Part shown: positions 8,451 to 13,830 of the stretch, piece by piece | Numbering within the stretch: position 1 is the stretch's first letter | How the letters are laid out: each line of letters begins with the position of its first letter | Source of the DNA: an uncultured Bacteroidales bacterium | GTDB taxonomy: Bacteria > Bacteroidota > Bacteroidia > Bacteroidales > UBA932 | NCBI GenBank assembly: GCA_946408295.1 | Contig: CAMJRT010000013.1 | Coordinates: 1-13,832 of the forward strand | Direction: 5' to 3' | Length of the DNA: 13,832 nt | Notes under the pieces: model-generated | Seen by the model: only the letters and a program-made list of their open reading frames with translations | Told to the model about the DNA's origin: nothing | Database searches by the model: none | Made by a program: the position numbers and the translations under genes

Positions 8451-10217
8451 GTGAAAACCTTCTTTCATCTTTTAACCCTTCTGGGTTTGACGGTCCTGCC
8501 GTGGGGCTGCCGGAGCCTGGCGTTGGAGATTCCCCCGGTTCCGGAGAAGGAGATCGCCCCTGAGTGGATGCCGGAAGGCGGCTACGAGTGGGTGAAGGCC
8601 GCCGATGTGGAGACCCGCGAACTGTTCCGCCGCAACTACGGACTGGGTTACTCCTACAATGCGGTACACGGGGACTATTGCAATTGGAAAGACATCCGCT
8701 GCCAGGTGCTCAACCGTTTTTACCTGCAGAACATGCAGGACGCCAGCGGTGAGAAACTCATCGTGGAGAGCACCGCCAAATATTCTTCCATCGCCTCCGA
8801 GTTCGACTATTCCTTCCGGGACTATGTGGCCAATGTGGCCGTCGAGACCAGGCAGAAGATAGATTTGGGACTGTATGAGAGCGAAAAGCGCAACAGGCAG
8901 TATTTCCTGGAGAACGGCGTTCAGGAGACGTTCTACTACACCTTGGACGAAAAAGAGATTTTGGTGGACAGTTATGTCAGTTACGCCAGCGTGCTTTCCC
9001 GTTATTCCCGGAACCCGAACGTGTTCACGGAAAGTTTCCGCAATGCGGTGGAACACCTGAGGCTTACCCCCGACGACAATGTGGCCGCGGTGGACTCGAT
9101 GCTGAACGTGTGGGGCACCCACGTCATCGTAAGCGCTTGCCTGGGGGGACGCCTGCGGGTGGACTTGATGAACAGCATCTGGCGCTACAATGACAAATCC
9201 AGCGAAGAAGCGTGGAGCAGCAAGGAATTTCTGCAGGCGGTGCAGGAAAAGCAGAAGAGCCGCGTGGAGGAAGAGTTTGTCTGGCTGAAAGACTGCCGCC
9301 TCAGGCTCCAGGCCTGGGGAGGTGACCAGAGTTATCTGACCGGTCTGCTGGGAGAGCACAAGCCGGACGGTTCGCGCACGTTTTCCCTGGATGGGATTTC
9401 GTCCTGGCGCACCTCCCTGGTTTTCGATGCGGCGGACGAACTGAATTCCAATGTCGAACTGGTCGATATGGAGGTGATTCCCATCTGGGAATTTGCCGCC
9501 GTGGTGGACCCGTGGCAGGCGATGCGCATCAAAGCCGCGGTCACCCAGGATGCCGCCCTGATGCAAAAGTTGCTGGGCGATGTCAATTTCTTCAATGTGA
9601 CCTTCCCCATCCGCTATCCTTCTGCCTCCTGCCAGTGGAGAAAGGACACGGGAACGTGGGAAACGTTTACCCGGACCGACACCGGGGACGCGCCGCAAGT
9701 GGTGAATGTCGAAAGCGGCGGCCGCTATATGGCTACCGTCTGCCACGAGAACATCGACGGGCACGACCTCTGGGTGTGCTATCCTGTTTATGAAGGGAAG
9801 GTGAACCTGGCCTGCGGACTGGGCGTGGAGAACAGCAGCGTATTCAAAGTGCGCTGGATTGGAGATACGCCTACGCTTATCTATCAGGAAGGGGTTACGG
9901 CGACCGATACCTTCTACATTACATCCGGCGGCGTGGGCGTAGAGCCCGTAGAGGATGTGGTTTACGCCCCGGGGCACGCCCTGCCCTATATCGAACTCAG
10001 CGGAGGCGTCCGGCCGGACGGCAGTTATTCCTCGCAGGCCTACCGCGTCTTCAAGGAGGCCGGACACTTTGTCCTGCCGGTGCAGGCATCCGTCCGTCCG
10101 GAAGACATCGCGGGCTGGAATGAGTACACGACCATCGCCGCCGACCGGTGGGTTTTCGCCCGCAACCCGGACTACACCTACCTCTACAACGCTAACGAGA
10201 TTCGGTTTATTCCGTAA
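8451..10217 (+). CDS. MACPF domain lipoprotein without BACON domain (MACPF-3)
   Basis: A 588-residue lipoprotein with a GTG start at 8451, only 2 nt after the previous stop. The start is supported by the signal peptide MKTFFHLLTL with lipobox PWGC (Cys20). The MACPF core follows almost at once: GLGYSYN at 64-70, canonical WGTHVIVSACLGG at 221-233, WGGD turn, and closing EVIPIWEF around 346. There is no room for a BACON domain. The segment after the signature, where the second membrane hairpin should lie, is very charged (EKQKSRVEEEF, WLKDCRLRL), unlike the Gly-rich strand of MACPF-1, so membrane insertion by this subunit is doubtful. Residues about 380-588 form a beta-rich C-terminal domain with a segment like MACPF-2 (CYPVY near 444). 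It is the last gene of the operon and is followed by a strong terminator. I infer a non-inserting or regulatory member of a hetero-oligomeric MACPF complex. An alternative is an independent toxin. Confidence 0.92.
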   Translation: MKTFFHLLTLLGLTVLPWGCRSLALEIPPVPEKEIAPEWMPEGGYEWVKAADVETRELFRRNYGLGYSYNAVHGDYCNWKDIRCQVLNRFYLQNMQDASGEKLIVESTAKYSSIASEFDYSFRDYVANVAVETRQKIDLGLYESEKRNRQYFLENGVQETFYYTLDEKEILVDSYVSYASVLSRYSRNPNVFTESFRNAVEHLRLTPDDNVAAVDSMLNVWGTHVIVSACLGGRLRVDLMNSIWRYNDKSSEEAWSSKEFLQAVQEKQKSRVEEEFVWLKDCRLRLQAWGGDQSYLTGLLGEHKPDGSRTFSLDGISSWRTSLVFDAADELNSNVELVDMEVIPIWEFAAVVDPWQAMRIKAAVTQDAALMQKLLGDVNFFNVTFPIRYPSASCQWRKDTGTWETFTRTDTGDAPQVVNVESGGRYMATVCHENIDGHDLWVCYPVYEGKVNLACGLGVENSSVFKVRWIGDTPTLIYQEGVTATDTFYITSGGVGVEPVEDVVYAPGHALPYIELSGGVRPDGSYSSQAYRVFKEAGHFVLPVQASVRPEDIAGWNEYTTIAADRWVFARNPDYTYLYNANEIRFIP

Positions 10218-10267
10218 ATTCTCACAAAAGGTGGCGAGCAAGCGCCTGCAAGACAGAATATTAACGG

Positions 10268-10301
10268 AAAATCGATTGTGTCAGAACACACAATCGATTT
10301 T
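10268..10301 (+). terminator. Rho-independent terminator of the MACPF operon
   Basis: A perfect 14-bp inverted repeat (AAAATCGATTGTGT and its complement ACACAATCGATTTT) with a 6-nt loop, CAGAAC, lies 51 nt after the MACPF-3 stop. The stem ends in a T run on the plus strand and an A run upstream, so it could terminate transcription from both sides. No other gene follows for 245 nt, which fits an operon end. Confidence 0.85.
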
Positions 10302-10404
10302 ATAGGATTACGCTATCAATCAGCGGATTGTCCGCCACCTTCACTATATTCCAAGCCCCAGACACACTGGATGGAACGCCACCTGGACATTTCAAATGTG
10401 TCTT

Positions 10405-10419
10405 TTGTAGCGGGAGTGG
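10405..10419. repeat. 15-nt direct repeat TTGTAGCGGGAGTGG, left copy
   Basis: Identical to 13606-13620. It corresponds to the acceptor-strand part and the T-stem end of the tRNA-like fragment. The pair brackets 3.2 kb holding hipBST, the ATPase and both 3'-tail elements. Confidence 0.65.
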
Positions 10420-10444
10420 GTCACGATCCCACGACCTCCGGATT
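10409..10444 (-). other. tRNA-like 3' fragment (possible attachment-site remnant)
   Basis: Read on the minus strand, this has the layout of a tRNA 3' half: ATAATCCGGAGGTC (3' side of an anticodon arm plus variable loop), a 5-bp T stem GTGGG/CCCAC around a 7-nt loop ATCGTGA, then an acceptor strand TCCCGCTA. It resembles elongator tRNA-Met or a similar class. The T loop departs from the usual TTCRANY, and no 5' half (acceptor strand or D arm) is present next to it. It is therefore a fragment and not a working tRNA. Such 3' fragments are commonly left by integration into tRNA genes. No integrase gene is in the window. Confidence 0.5.
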
Positions 10445-10463
10445 ATATCCCATCGGATATAAT
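10442..10463. repeat. Perfect 9-bp inverted repeat ATTATATCC/GGATATAAT
   Basis: The two 9-nt arms (10442-10450 and 10455-10463) are exact reverse complements around the loop CATC. The left arm overlaps the end of the tRNA-like fragment. There is no T run, so it is not an obvious terminator. It could be a recombinase or regulator binding site. The TATCC/GGATA halves resemble those of the E. coli HipB operator, but the spacing is 4 nt instead of 8. Confidence 0.5.
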
Positions 10464-10483
10464 TTTCCTCAATTTTACAAAAG

Positions 10484-10503
10484 TTACATTCGTTATGATG
10501 TAA
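10484..10503. promoter_or_regulatory. Candidate HipB operator O1 (TTACAT-N8-ATGTAA)
   Basis: A perfect 6-bp palindromic half-site pair separated by 8 nt. E. coli HipB recognises TATCC-N8-GGATA, so the spacing is the same while the half-site bases differ. It lies 17 nt upstream of the -7 box, about where the -33 contacts of the promoter would be, and 43 nt before the hipB ATG. That placement suits autorepression. The assignment is inferred from position and symmetry. Confidence 0.6.
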
Positions 10504-10519
10504 TTTGAAAAATTCTTCG

Positions 10520-10527
10520 TATATTTG
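10520..10527 (+). promoter_or_regulatory. hipBST promoter -7 box (TATATTTG)
   Basis: An exact match to the Bacteroidota -7 consensus TAnnTTTG, 19 nt before the hipB start codon. No good TTTG -33 box sits at the usual 19-21 nt spacing; a TTTG at 10504-10507 is too close. The would-be -33 region is covered by operator O1, and the -7 box overlaps operator O2, so HipB binding should block polymerase. Confidence 0.65.
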
Positions 10528-10544
10528 CATCCGAACGAATGTAA
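10525..10544. promoter_or_regulatory. Candidate HipB operator O2 (TTGCAT-N8-ATGTAA)
   Basis: A second copy of the O1 pattern with one mismatch in the left half and the same 8-nt spacer. It overlaps the end of the -7 box and stops 2 nt before the hipB ATG. Its centre is 41 bp from that of O1, close to four helical turns, so two repressor dimers could bind the same face of the DNA. The right half also forms an 11-bp inverted repeat with O1 (10484-10494 with 10534-10544). Confidence 0.55.
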
Positions 10545-10546
10545 TT

Positions 10547-10753
10547 ATGAATAGCAACATCATCTCTTCAACGTTGAAAACCCTCCGGAAGGAGCACGGT
10601 CTCACGCAAGTGGACTTAGCGATGAAGTCCGGCGTGGGCCTGAACTTCGTACGCGAATTGGAGCAGGGCAAGGCGACGGCCCGAATGGACAAAGTCGCCC
10701 AAGTGTTTGATTTGTTCGGCTATGAACTCGTCCCTCAAAAGAAAGTGAAATGA
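10547..10753 (+). CDS. hipB: Xre-family HipB-like antitoxin/repressor
   Basis: A 68-residue protein starting at ATG 10547; a longer frame from a TTG at 10505 would place the start inside the promoter and is rejected. It is almost entirely one Xre helix-turn-helix domain: LKTLRKEHGLTQVDLAMKSG with recognition-helix region VGLNFVRELEQGKATA, then MDKVAQVFDLFGYEL, typical of HipB. Its stop overlaps the start of the next gene by 4 nt (ATGA), a translational-coupling arrangement. In HipBA and HipBST systems this protein binds operators and the kinase complex and represses the operon. In HipBST it supports the neutralising role of HipS without being the main antitoxin. The upstream paired operators fit autoregulation. 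Confidence 0.88.
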   Translation: MNSNIISSTLKTLRKEHGLTQVDLAMKSGVGLNFVRELEQGKATARMDKVAQVFDLFGYELVPQKKVK

Positions 10754-11082
10754 GTAAGGCATTAATACAATACAAAGGGAATAATGCCGGCATCCTCGAA
10801 GAAACGGATGAAGGCTATGAGTTCCGGTATAATCAGGAGTATCTTTCAGATGCGGCGGCGAAGCCCGTCAGTCTGACACTTCCTTTGTCGGAGAAGCCCT
10901 ACAAGTCTTCGGTCTTATTCCCGTTCTTTGACGGCCTTATTCCGGAAGGCTGGTTGCTGGATGTAGCGCTAAGAAATACGGATATCAGTGAACTGGACCG
11001 GTTCTCCCTGCTTCTTCTCTGCTGCAAAGACTGCATCGGCGCAGTAAGTGTAATTCCCATAAACGATGACAGTGATGAGTAA
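10750..11082 (+). CDS. hipS: HipA N-terminal-domain protein, HipS-like antitoxin
   Basis: A 110-residue protein matching the N-terminal subdomain of HipA (Couple_hipA): VSLTLPLSEKPY, then FPFFDGLIPEGWLLD, then a DRFSLLLLCCKDCIGAVSVIP end. In classical HipA this piece is fused to the kinase; here it is a separate gene. That is the layout of the tripartite HipBST system of E. coli O127:H6, where HipS neutralises the kinase HipT. The gene overlaps hipB by 4 nt and the kinase gene by 8 nt, so all three are translationally coupled. By homology, HipS here should be the antitoxin. The stop codon lies in a different frame from the next gene, so this is a true split, though the two genes are nearly contiguous. 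Confidence 0.85.
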   Translation: MSKALIQYKGNNAGILEETDEGYEFRYNQEYLSDAAAKPVSLTLPLSEKPYKSSVLFPFFDGLIPEGWLLDVALRNTDISELDRFSLLLLCCKDCIGAVSVIPINDDSDE

Positions 11083-12001
11083 GTGTTTATATTGCTACAA
11101 GGAACTCGAAGCCGGAGAAGTCGATTTCCATAAATCCTGCTGCCGGAAGTTCTTCGGGACGGCCACGGCTCCTTCATTGGATTATACGCGTGCGCAGATG
11201 GACGGACTTGCCGCCCAGATTATCCAGTCGCAGACCACCCTGACCGGCGTCCAACCCAAACTGTCGCTGAATCTGGATAAGCATAAGGATTCCCAGAAAC
11301 TCACGATTGTGGGTCTTTGGGGTGATTTTATCTTCAAGCCGCAGACGGAACGCTTTGCAATGCTGCCCGAGAATGAAGATTTGACGATGCATCTGGCCGA
11401 GATAGCCAAGATAAAGGTCGTACCCCATACGCTCATCCGGATGAAAGATGGAAGCATCGGCTACCTGACCAAGCGGATTGACCGAAAAGCAGACGGAGAG
11501 AAGATTGCGATGGAAGATATGTGCCAACTTACCGAACGCCAGACCGAGCATAAGTATCGGAGTTCTTACGAGCAGGTGGGAAAGGCCATTCGGAAGTATT
11601 CTGCCAACGCACAGTTGGATATGGTTGATTTTCTGGAATGGGTGTATTTTTCCTGGCTTACCGGGAACAACGATATGCATCTGAAGAACTTTTCCTTGTA
11701 TTCTCCTGCCGGCGAGCCTGTCCTCACACCGGCCTACGACCTGTTGAATGCCGTATTGAGCAATCCTGCCGACGACGAGGAGTTGGCACTCAATCTCAAT
11801 GGGAAAAAGAAACGGATGAAGGATGTTGACTTCAAGGCCGCATATCGTACTTGTGGCGTTCCCGAAATCGTTTTCGACCGTTTGAAAAAGAAGTATGTGG
11901 CTCTCCTTCCCAAATTTGAGGAAGAGATTCATCTCTCGTTCCTCTCTGATGAACTCAAAGCTTCATATATTGAGTTGCTTCACCGCAGACTGGAAAAATA
12001 A
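11075..12001 (+). CDS. hipT: HipA C-terminal domain kinase, HipT-like toxin
   Basis: A 308-residue protein from the ATG at 11075; an ATG at 11066 adds three residues and remains possible. It opens with a small Cys/His cluster (C4-x2-C7 ... H19-x2-C22-C23) that could bind zinc. The Gly-rich loop is TLTGVQPKLS at 55-64, the segment that carries autophosphorylation sites in HipA and HipT (Ser-x-Ser in E. coli O127:H6 HipT). Both positions are threonine here. The ATP-binding lysine is likely K88 in FIFKP, the catalytic aspartate D200 in GNNDMHLKNFSL, and the metal-binding aspartate D222 in PAYDLLN, so the kinase appears intact. Known relatives phosphorylate aminoacyl-tRNA synthetases (HipA acts on GltX, HipT on TrpS) and stop growth. 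The target here cannot be told. A 74-nt repeat element begins at its stop codon. Confidence 0.9.
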   Translation: MSKCLYCYKELEAGEVDFHKSCCRKFFGTATAPSLDYTRAQMDGLAAQIIQSQTTLTGVQPKLSLNLDKHKDSQKLTIVGLWGDFIFKPQTERFAMLPENEDLTMHLAEIAKIKVVPHTLIRMKDGSIGYLTKRIDRKADGEKIAMEDMCQLTERQTEHKYRSSYEQVGKAIRKYSANAQLDMVDFLEWVYFSWLTGNNDMHLKNFSLYSPAGEPVLTPAYDLLNAVLSNPADDEELALNLNGKKKRMKDVDFKAAYRTCGVPEIVFDRLKKKYVALLPKFEEEIHLSFLSDELKASYIELLHRRLEK

Positions 12002-12073
12002 CAAAAAACCGCCGCTGTGCAAAGCGTCGGGGGCATATAGAGAGGTTTGTCCGGGAGACCGGGCGTAGCCGGT
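12000..12073 (+). repeat. Two-hairpin 3'-tail element, copy 1
   Basis: It begins at the hipT stop codon. Aligned by eye with copy 2 it has 5 substitutions and one 2-nt gap over 74 nt, about 90% identity. Visible structures are CCGCCGCT/AGCGTCGG (one mismatch, 6-nt loop) and ACCGG/CCGGT around GCGTAG. An A run precedes it but no T run follows, so it is not a clear rho-independent terminator on the plus strand. Confidence 0.8.
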
Positions 12074-12082
12074 ACACATATC

Positions 12083-12130
12083 GCGAAAAGGTGTATAACC
12101 ACCCTTGTGAAAAATTGCGAAAAGGTGTAT
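12083..12130 (+). repeat. 14-nt direct repeat GCGAAAAGGTGTAT upstream of the ATPase
   Basis: Two exact copies (12083-12096 and 12117-12130) lie 34 nt apart, start to start. The second runs into the -7 promoter box. The arrangement suggests a regulator site or a duplicated promoter; only the second copy is followed by ATTTG to complete the -7 consensus. Confidence 0.7.
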
Positions 12131-12135
12131 ATTTG
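12105..12135 (+). promoter_or_regulatory. Bacteroidota-type promoter of the ATPase gene
   Basis: TATATTTG at 12128-12135 is an exact TAnnTTTG -7 box. A CTTG (TTG at 12105-12107) lies 20 nt upstream, one mismatch from the TTTG -33 box at normal spacing. The start codon follows 29 nt after the -7 box. The ATPase is therefore probably transcribed separately from hipBST. Confidence 0.7.
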
Positions 12136-12164
12136 CACCATCCAAAATATTGGAAAAGGTGACT

Positions 12165-13514
12165 ATGAGACGAAAAATTTACGACAAGCTGCTTCAGTGG
12201 AAGCAAGAGAAAAACGGCACTACAGCCCTTCTGATTGAAGGTGCACGCCGAATTGGGAAGAGTTGGATTGCCGAGGAATTCGCACGCAATGAATACGAAT
12301 CCTATATTCTGATAGATTTCAGCAAAGCGCCTCTGCGGGTAAAAGATTGGTTCGATGAGTATTTGGAAGATATTGACACATTGCTCGAGAACATTCAGTT
12401 GCATTACAAGAAGCGCCTGACACCGCGTCGTTCCCTCATTATCTTTGACGAGGTTCAGAAATGCCCCCGTGCTCGCGAGGCCATCAAGTCTTTGGTACAA
12501 GACCATCGTTTCGACTATCTGGAAACCGGCTCCCTTATCTCCATCAAGAAAAATGTCGAGAATATCGTCATCCCTTCCGAGGAGGATGGTATCGATATGT
12601 ACCCGATGGATTTTGAAGAGTTCCTATGGGCTATGGGTAACGAGGTGCTGATGCCCTACATCCAGCGGCAATTTGAGAATAGCAAGCCGATGGGTGAGTT
12701 TCATCGCGAAGCAATGCATTATTTCCGTCAGTATCTCATCGTGGGCGGCATGCCCCAGGTGGTTGCGGAATATGCCACATCCCGGGACTTCAAGAAAGTG
12801 GATGCGATTAAGCGCCAGATACTGCGCTTATATAAAAATGACATCAAGAAATATGCAGGAGGGCTTACGGCCCGCGTATCGGCCATTTACGATTCCATCC
12901 CGGGCCAACTTCAAAAAAAAGAGAAGAAATTTGTCCTGGCCGCGCTAAAAGACGAGGCTCGGATGCGTGAATACGACAGTGCATTCTTTTGGCTGGAAGA
13001 TGCCAAACTTGCCAACATTTGCTACAATACTACAGCCCCCAACATCGGCCTGCAACTCAACGAAGACCGCACTGCCCTCAAGTGCTATTTCTGCGACACA
13101 GGCCTTCTCATCTCCCTGGCATTCAACGCCCGTGGTATTGTCTCCAACGAGATTTATCAGAAACTGATGTTCGATAAATTGGAGATTAACGAAGGTATGC
13201 TGGTCGAGAATATCGTAGCCCAGATGCTCAAGGCTGCCGGCAATGAACTCTTTTTCTATTTGAATGCGGACAAGGAGGATGCCGACAACCGGATGCAAAT
13301 AGACTTCCTCATCCCCAAAAAGGTCGTCACTTCCCGCCACAATATATCCCCAATCGAGGTCAAGAGCGGCACAAATTACACTCTCACATCTATCAACAAG
13401 TGCATAAAAAAGTTCGGACCATACTTATCCACCCCTTACATCCTGCACTCTAAAGATTTAGAAATCAAAGATGGAATAGTATATCTACCCCTCTATATGA
13501 CAGCCCTTCTATAA
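12165..13514 (+). CDS. AAA_14/DUF4143-type ATPase with PD-(D/E)xK-like C-terminus
   Basis: A 449-residue protein from ATG 12165 (TTG at 12150 and GTG at 12159 are weaker in-frame options). The N-terminal AAA_14 domain has Walker A GARRIGKS at 26-33 and Walker B RSLIIFDEVQ with D95-E96, followed by a sensor-like LETGSLIS. The middle and C-terminal part is DUF4143, with YFRQYLIVGGMPQVV, then FLIPKK containing D380 and PIEVKSG with E398 and K400. D...E-x-K resembles the active site of PD-(D/E)xK nucleases, although nuclease activity is unproven in this family. These ATPases are abundant and variably present in Bacteroidota and are often near defence or mobile genes; their cellular role is not settled. 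It has its own promoter, and the same 3'-tail repeat as hipT follows directly at its stop codon. Confidence 0.9.
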   Translation: MRRKIYDKLLQWKQEKNGTTALLIEGARRIGKSWIAEEFARNEYESYILIDFSKAPLRVKDWFDEYLEDIDTLLENIQLHYKKRLTPRRSLIIFDEVQKCPRAREAIKSLVQDHRFDYLETGSLISIKKNVENIVIPSEEDGIDMYPMDFEEFLWAMGNEVLMPYIQRQFENSKPMGEFHREAMHYFRQYLIVGGMPQVVAEYATSRDFKKVDAIKRQILRLYKNDIKKYAGGLTARVSAIYDSIPGQLQKKEKKFVLAALKDEARMREYDSAFFWLEDAKLANICYNTTAPNIGLQLNEDRTALKCYFCDTGLLISLAFNARGIVSNEIYQKLMFDKLEINEGMLVENIVAQMLKAAGNELFFYLNADKEDADNRMQIDFLIPKKVVTSRHNISPIEVKSGTNYTLTSINKCIKKFGPYLSTPYILHSKDLEIKDGIVYLPLYMTALL

Positions 13515-13586
13515 AACAAAAAACCGCCGCTGCGTAAAGCGTCGTGGGCATATAGAGGTTTGTCTAGGAGACCGGGCGTAGCCGGT
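13515..13586 (+). repeat. Two-hairpin 3'-tail element, copy 2
   Basis: The second copy of the element found after hipT, starting directly after the ATPase stop. Here the second hairpin is longer, with GACCGG/CCGGTC around GCGTAG. The first stem, CCGCCGCT/AGCGTCGT, is weaker than in copy 1. A minus-strand open frame coming from the right ends inside it (TAG at 13564-13566), so it may serve as a shared intergenic element for convergent genes. Confidence 0.8.
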
Positions 13587-13830
13587 CAAGACCTATTTCG
13601 TTGTATTGTAGCGGGAGTGGAACTATGTCGCTCGAACTCCGCTTGCAAAGGAAATGAAACTTCACGTACTTCCAATGCAGATTTTCTGTATCACGAATCT
13701 GCGACCAATATTTCAATGATGCTCCTAGGTCGCATATATGTTCGAAAACATCATAAAAACGACCCCAAAAATCTGAAATGTGGGTTTCATCGAGTTCGTC
13801 AAACGATGTTGTGGAGCACCCCCTGCCAGA
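13564..13830 (-). CDS. Possible partial protein gene, 5' end beyond right edge
   Basis: A minus-strand frame is open from the right edge for 88 codons to a TAG at 13564-13566. The predicted sequence is rich in aromatic and polar residues (DFWGRFYDVFEHICDLG, LKYWSQIRDTEN, LHWKYVKFHFLC), which looks like real protein. I recognise no family. Against it, the last 20 or so residues are encoded by the 15-nt tRNA-like repeat and by the 3'-tail element, so the true C-terminus may have been replaced or the frame may be chance. The gene would be convergent with the ATPase. Confidence 0.4.
   Translation of the reverse strand, partial: SGRGCSTTSFDELDETHISDFWGRFYDVFEHICDLGASLKYWSQIRDTENLHWKYVKFHFLCKRSSSDIVPLPLQYNEIGLDRLRPVS
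13606..13620. repeat. 15-nt direct repeat TTGTAGCGGGAGTGG, right copy
   Basis: Exact match to 10405-10419 in the same orientation. Flanking sequence shows only weak further similarity (a TTCGAG-like segment and CGGAG on the minus strand at the expected side), so it could be a decayed tRNA-derived attachment remnant or a chance match within a coding frame. Confidence 0.6.

Larger units (their letters stand above)
10218..10546. other. Gene-free junction between MACPF operon and toxin-antitoxin operon
   Basis: This 329-nt stretch has no credible protein gene. In order it holds: the operon terminator (10268-10301); a short hairpin GCGGA-TTG-TCCGC (10323-10335); an ACATTT-C-AAATGT palindrome (10387-10399); a minus-strand tRNA-like 3' fragment (about 10409-10444); a perfect 9-bp inverted repeat (10442-10463); and the hip operator and promoter region (10484-10544). 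It also marks a change of base composition: the genes to the left are visibly richer in G+C than those to the right. I read it as a junction between two independently acquired modules. Confidence 0.7.

Noticed and set aside
2..10217. Polysaccharide utilisation locus (SusC/SusD-like) because of the BACON domains and lipoproteins
   Set aside because: No TonB-dependent transporter, SusD motif or glycoside hydrolase signature is visible; the lipoproteins are MACPF or unknown.
10278..10508. A 76-codon plus-strand open frame containing VAGVGHDPTTSGL
   Set aside because: This peptide is the well-known artefact of translating the antisense of a tRNA 3' half. The frame starts inside the terminator and runs through the palindrome and operator region.
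12000..12073. Integron attC site after hipT
   Set aside because: There are two short hairpins, but I could not find the attC core sites (GTTRRRY/RYYYAAC) or an integron integrase in the window.
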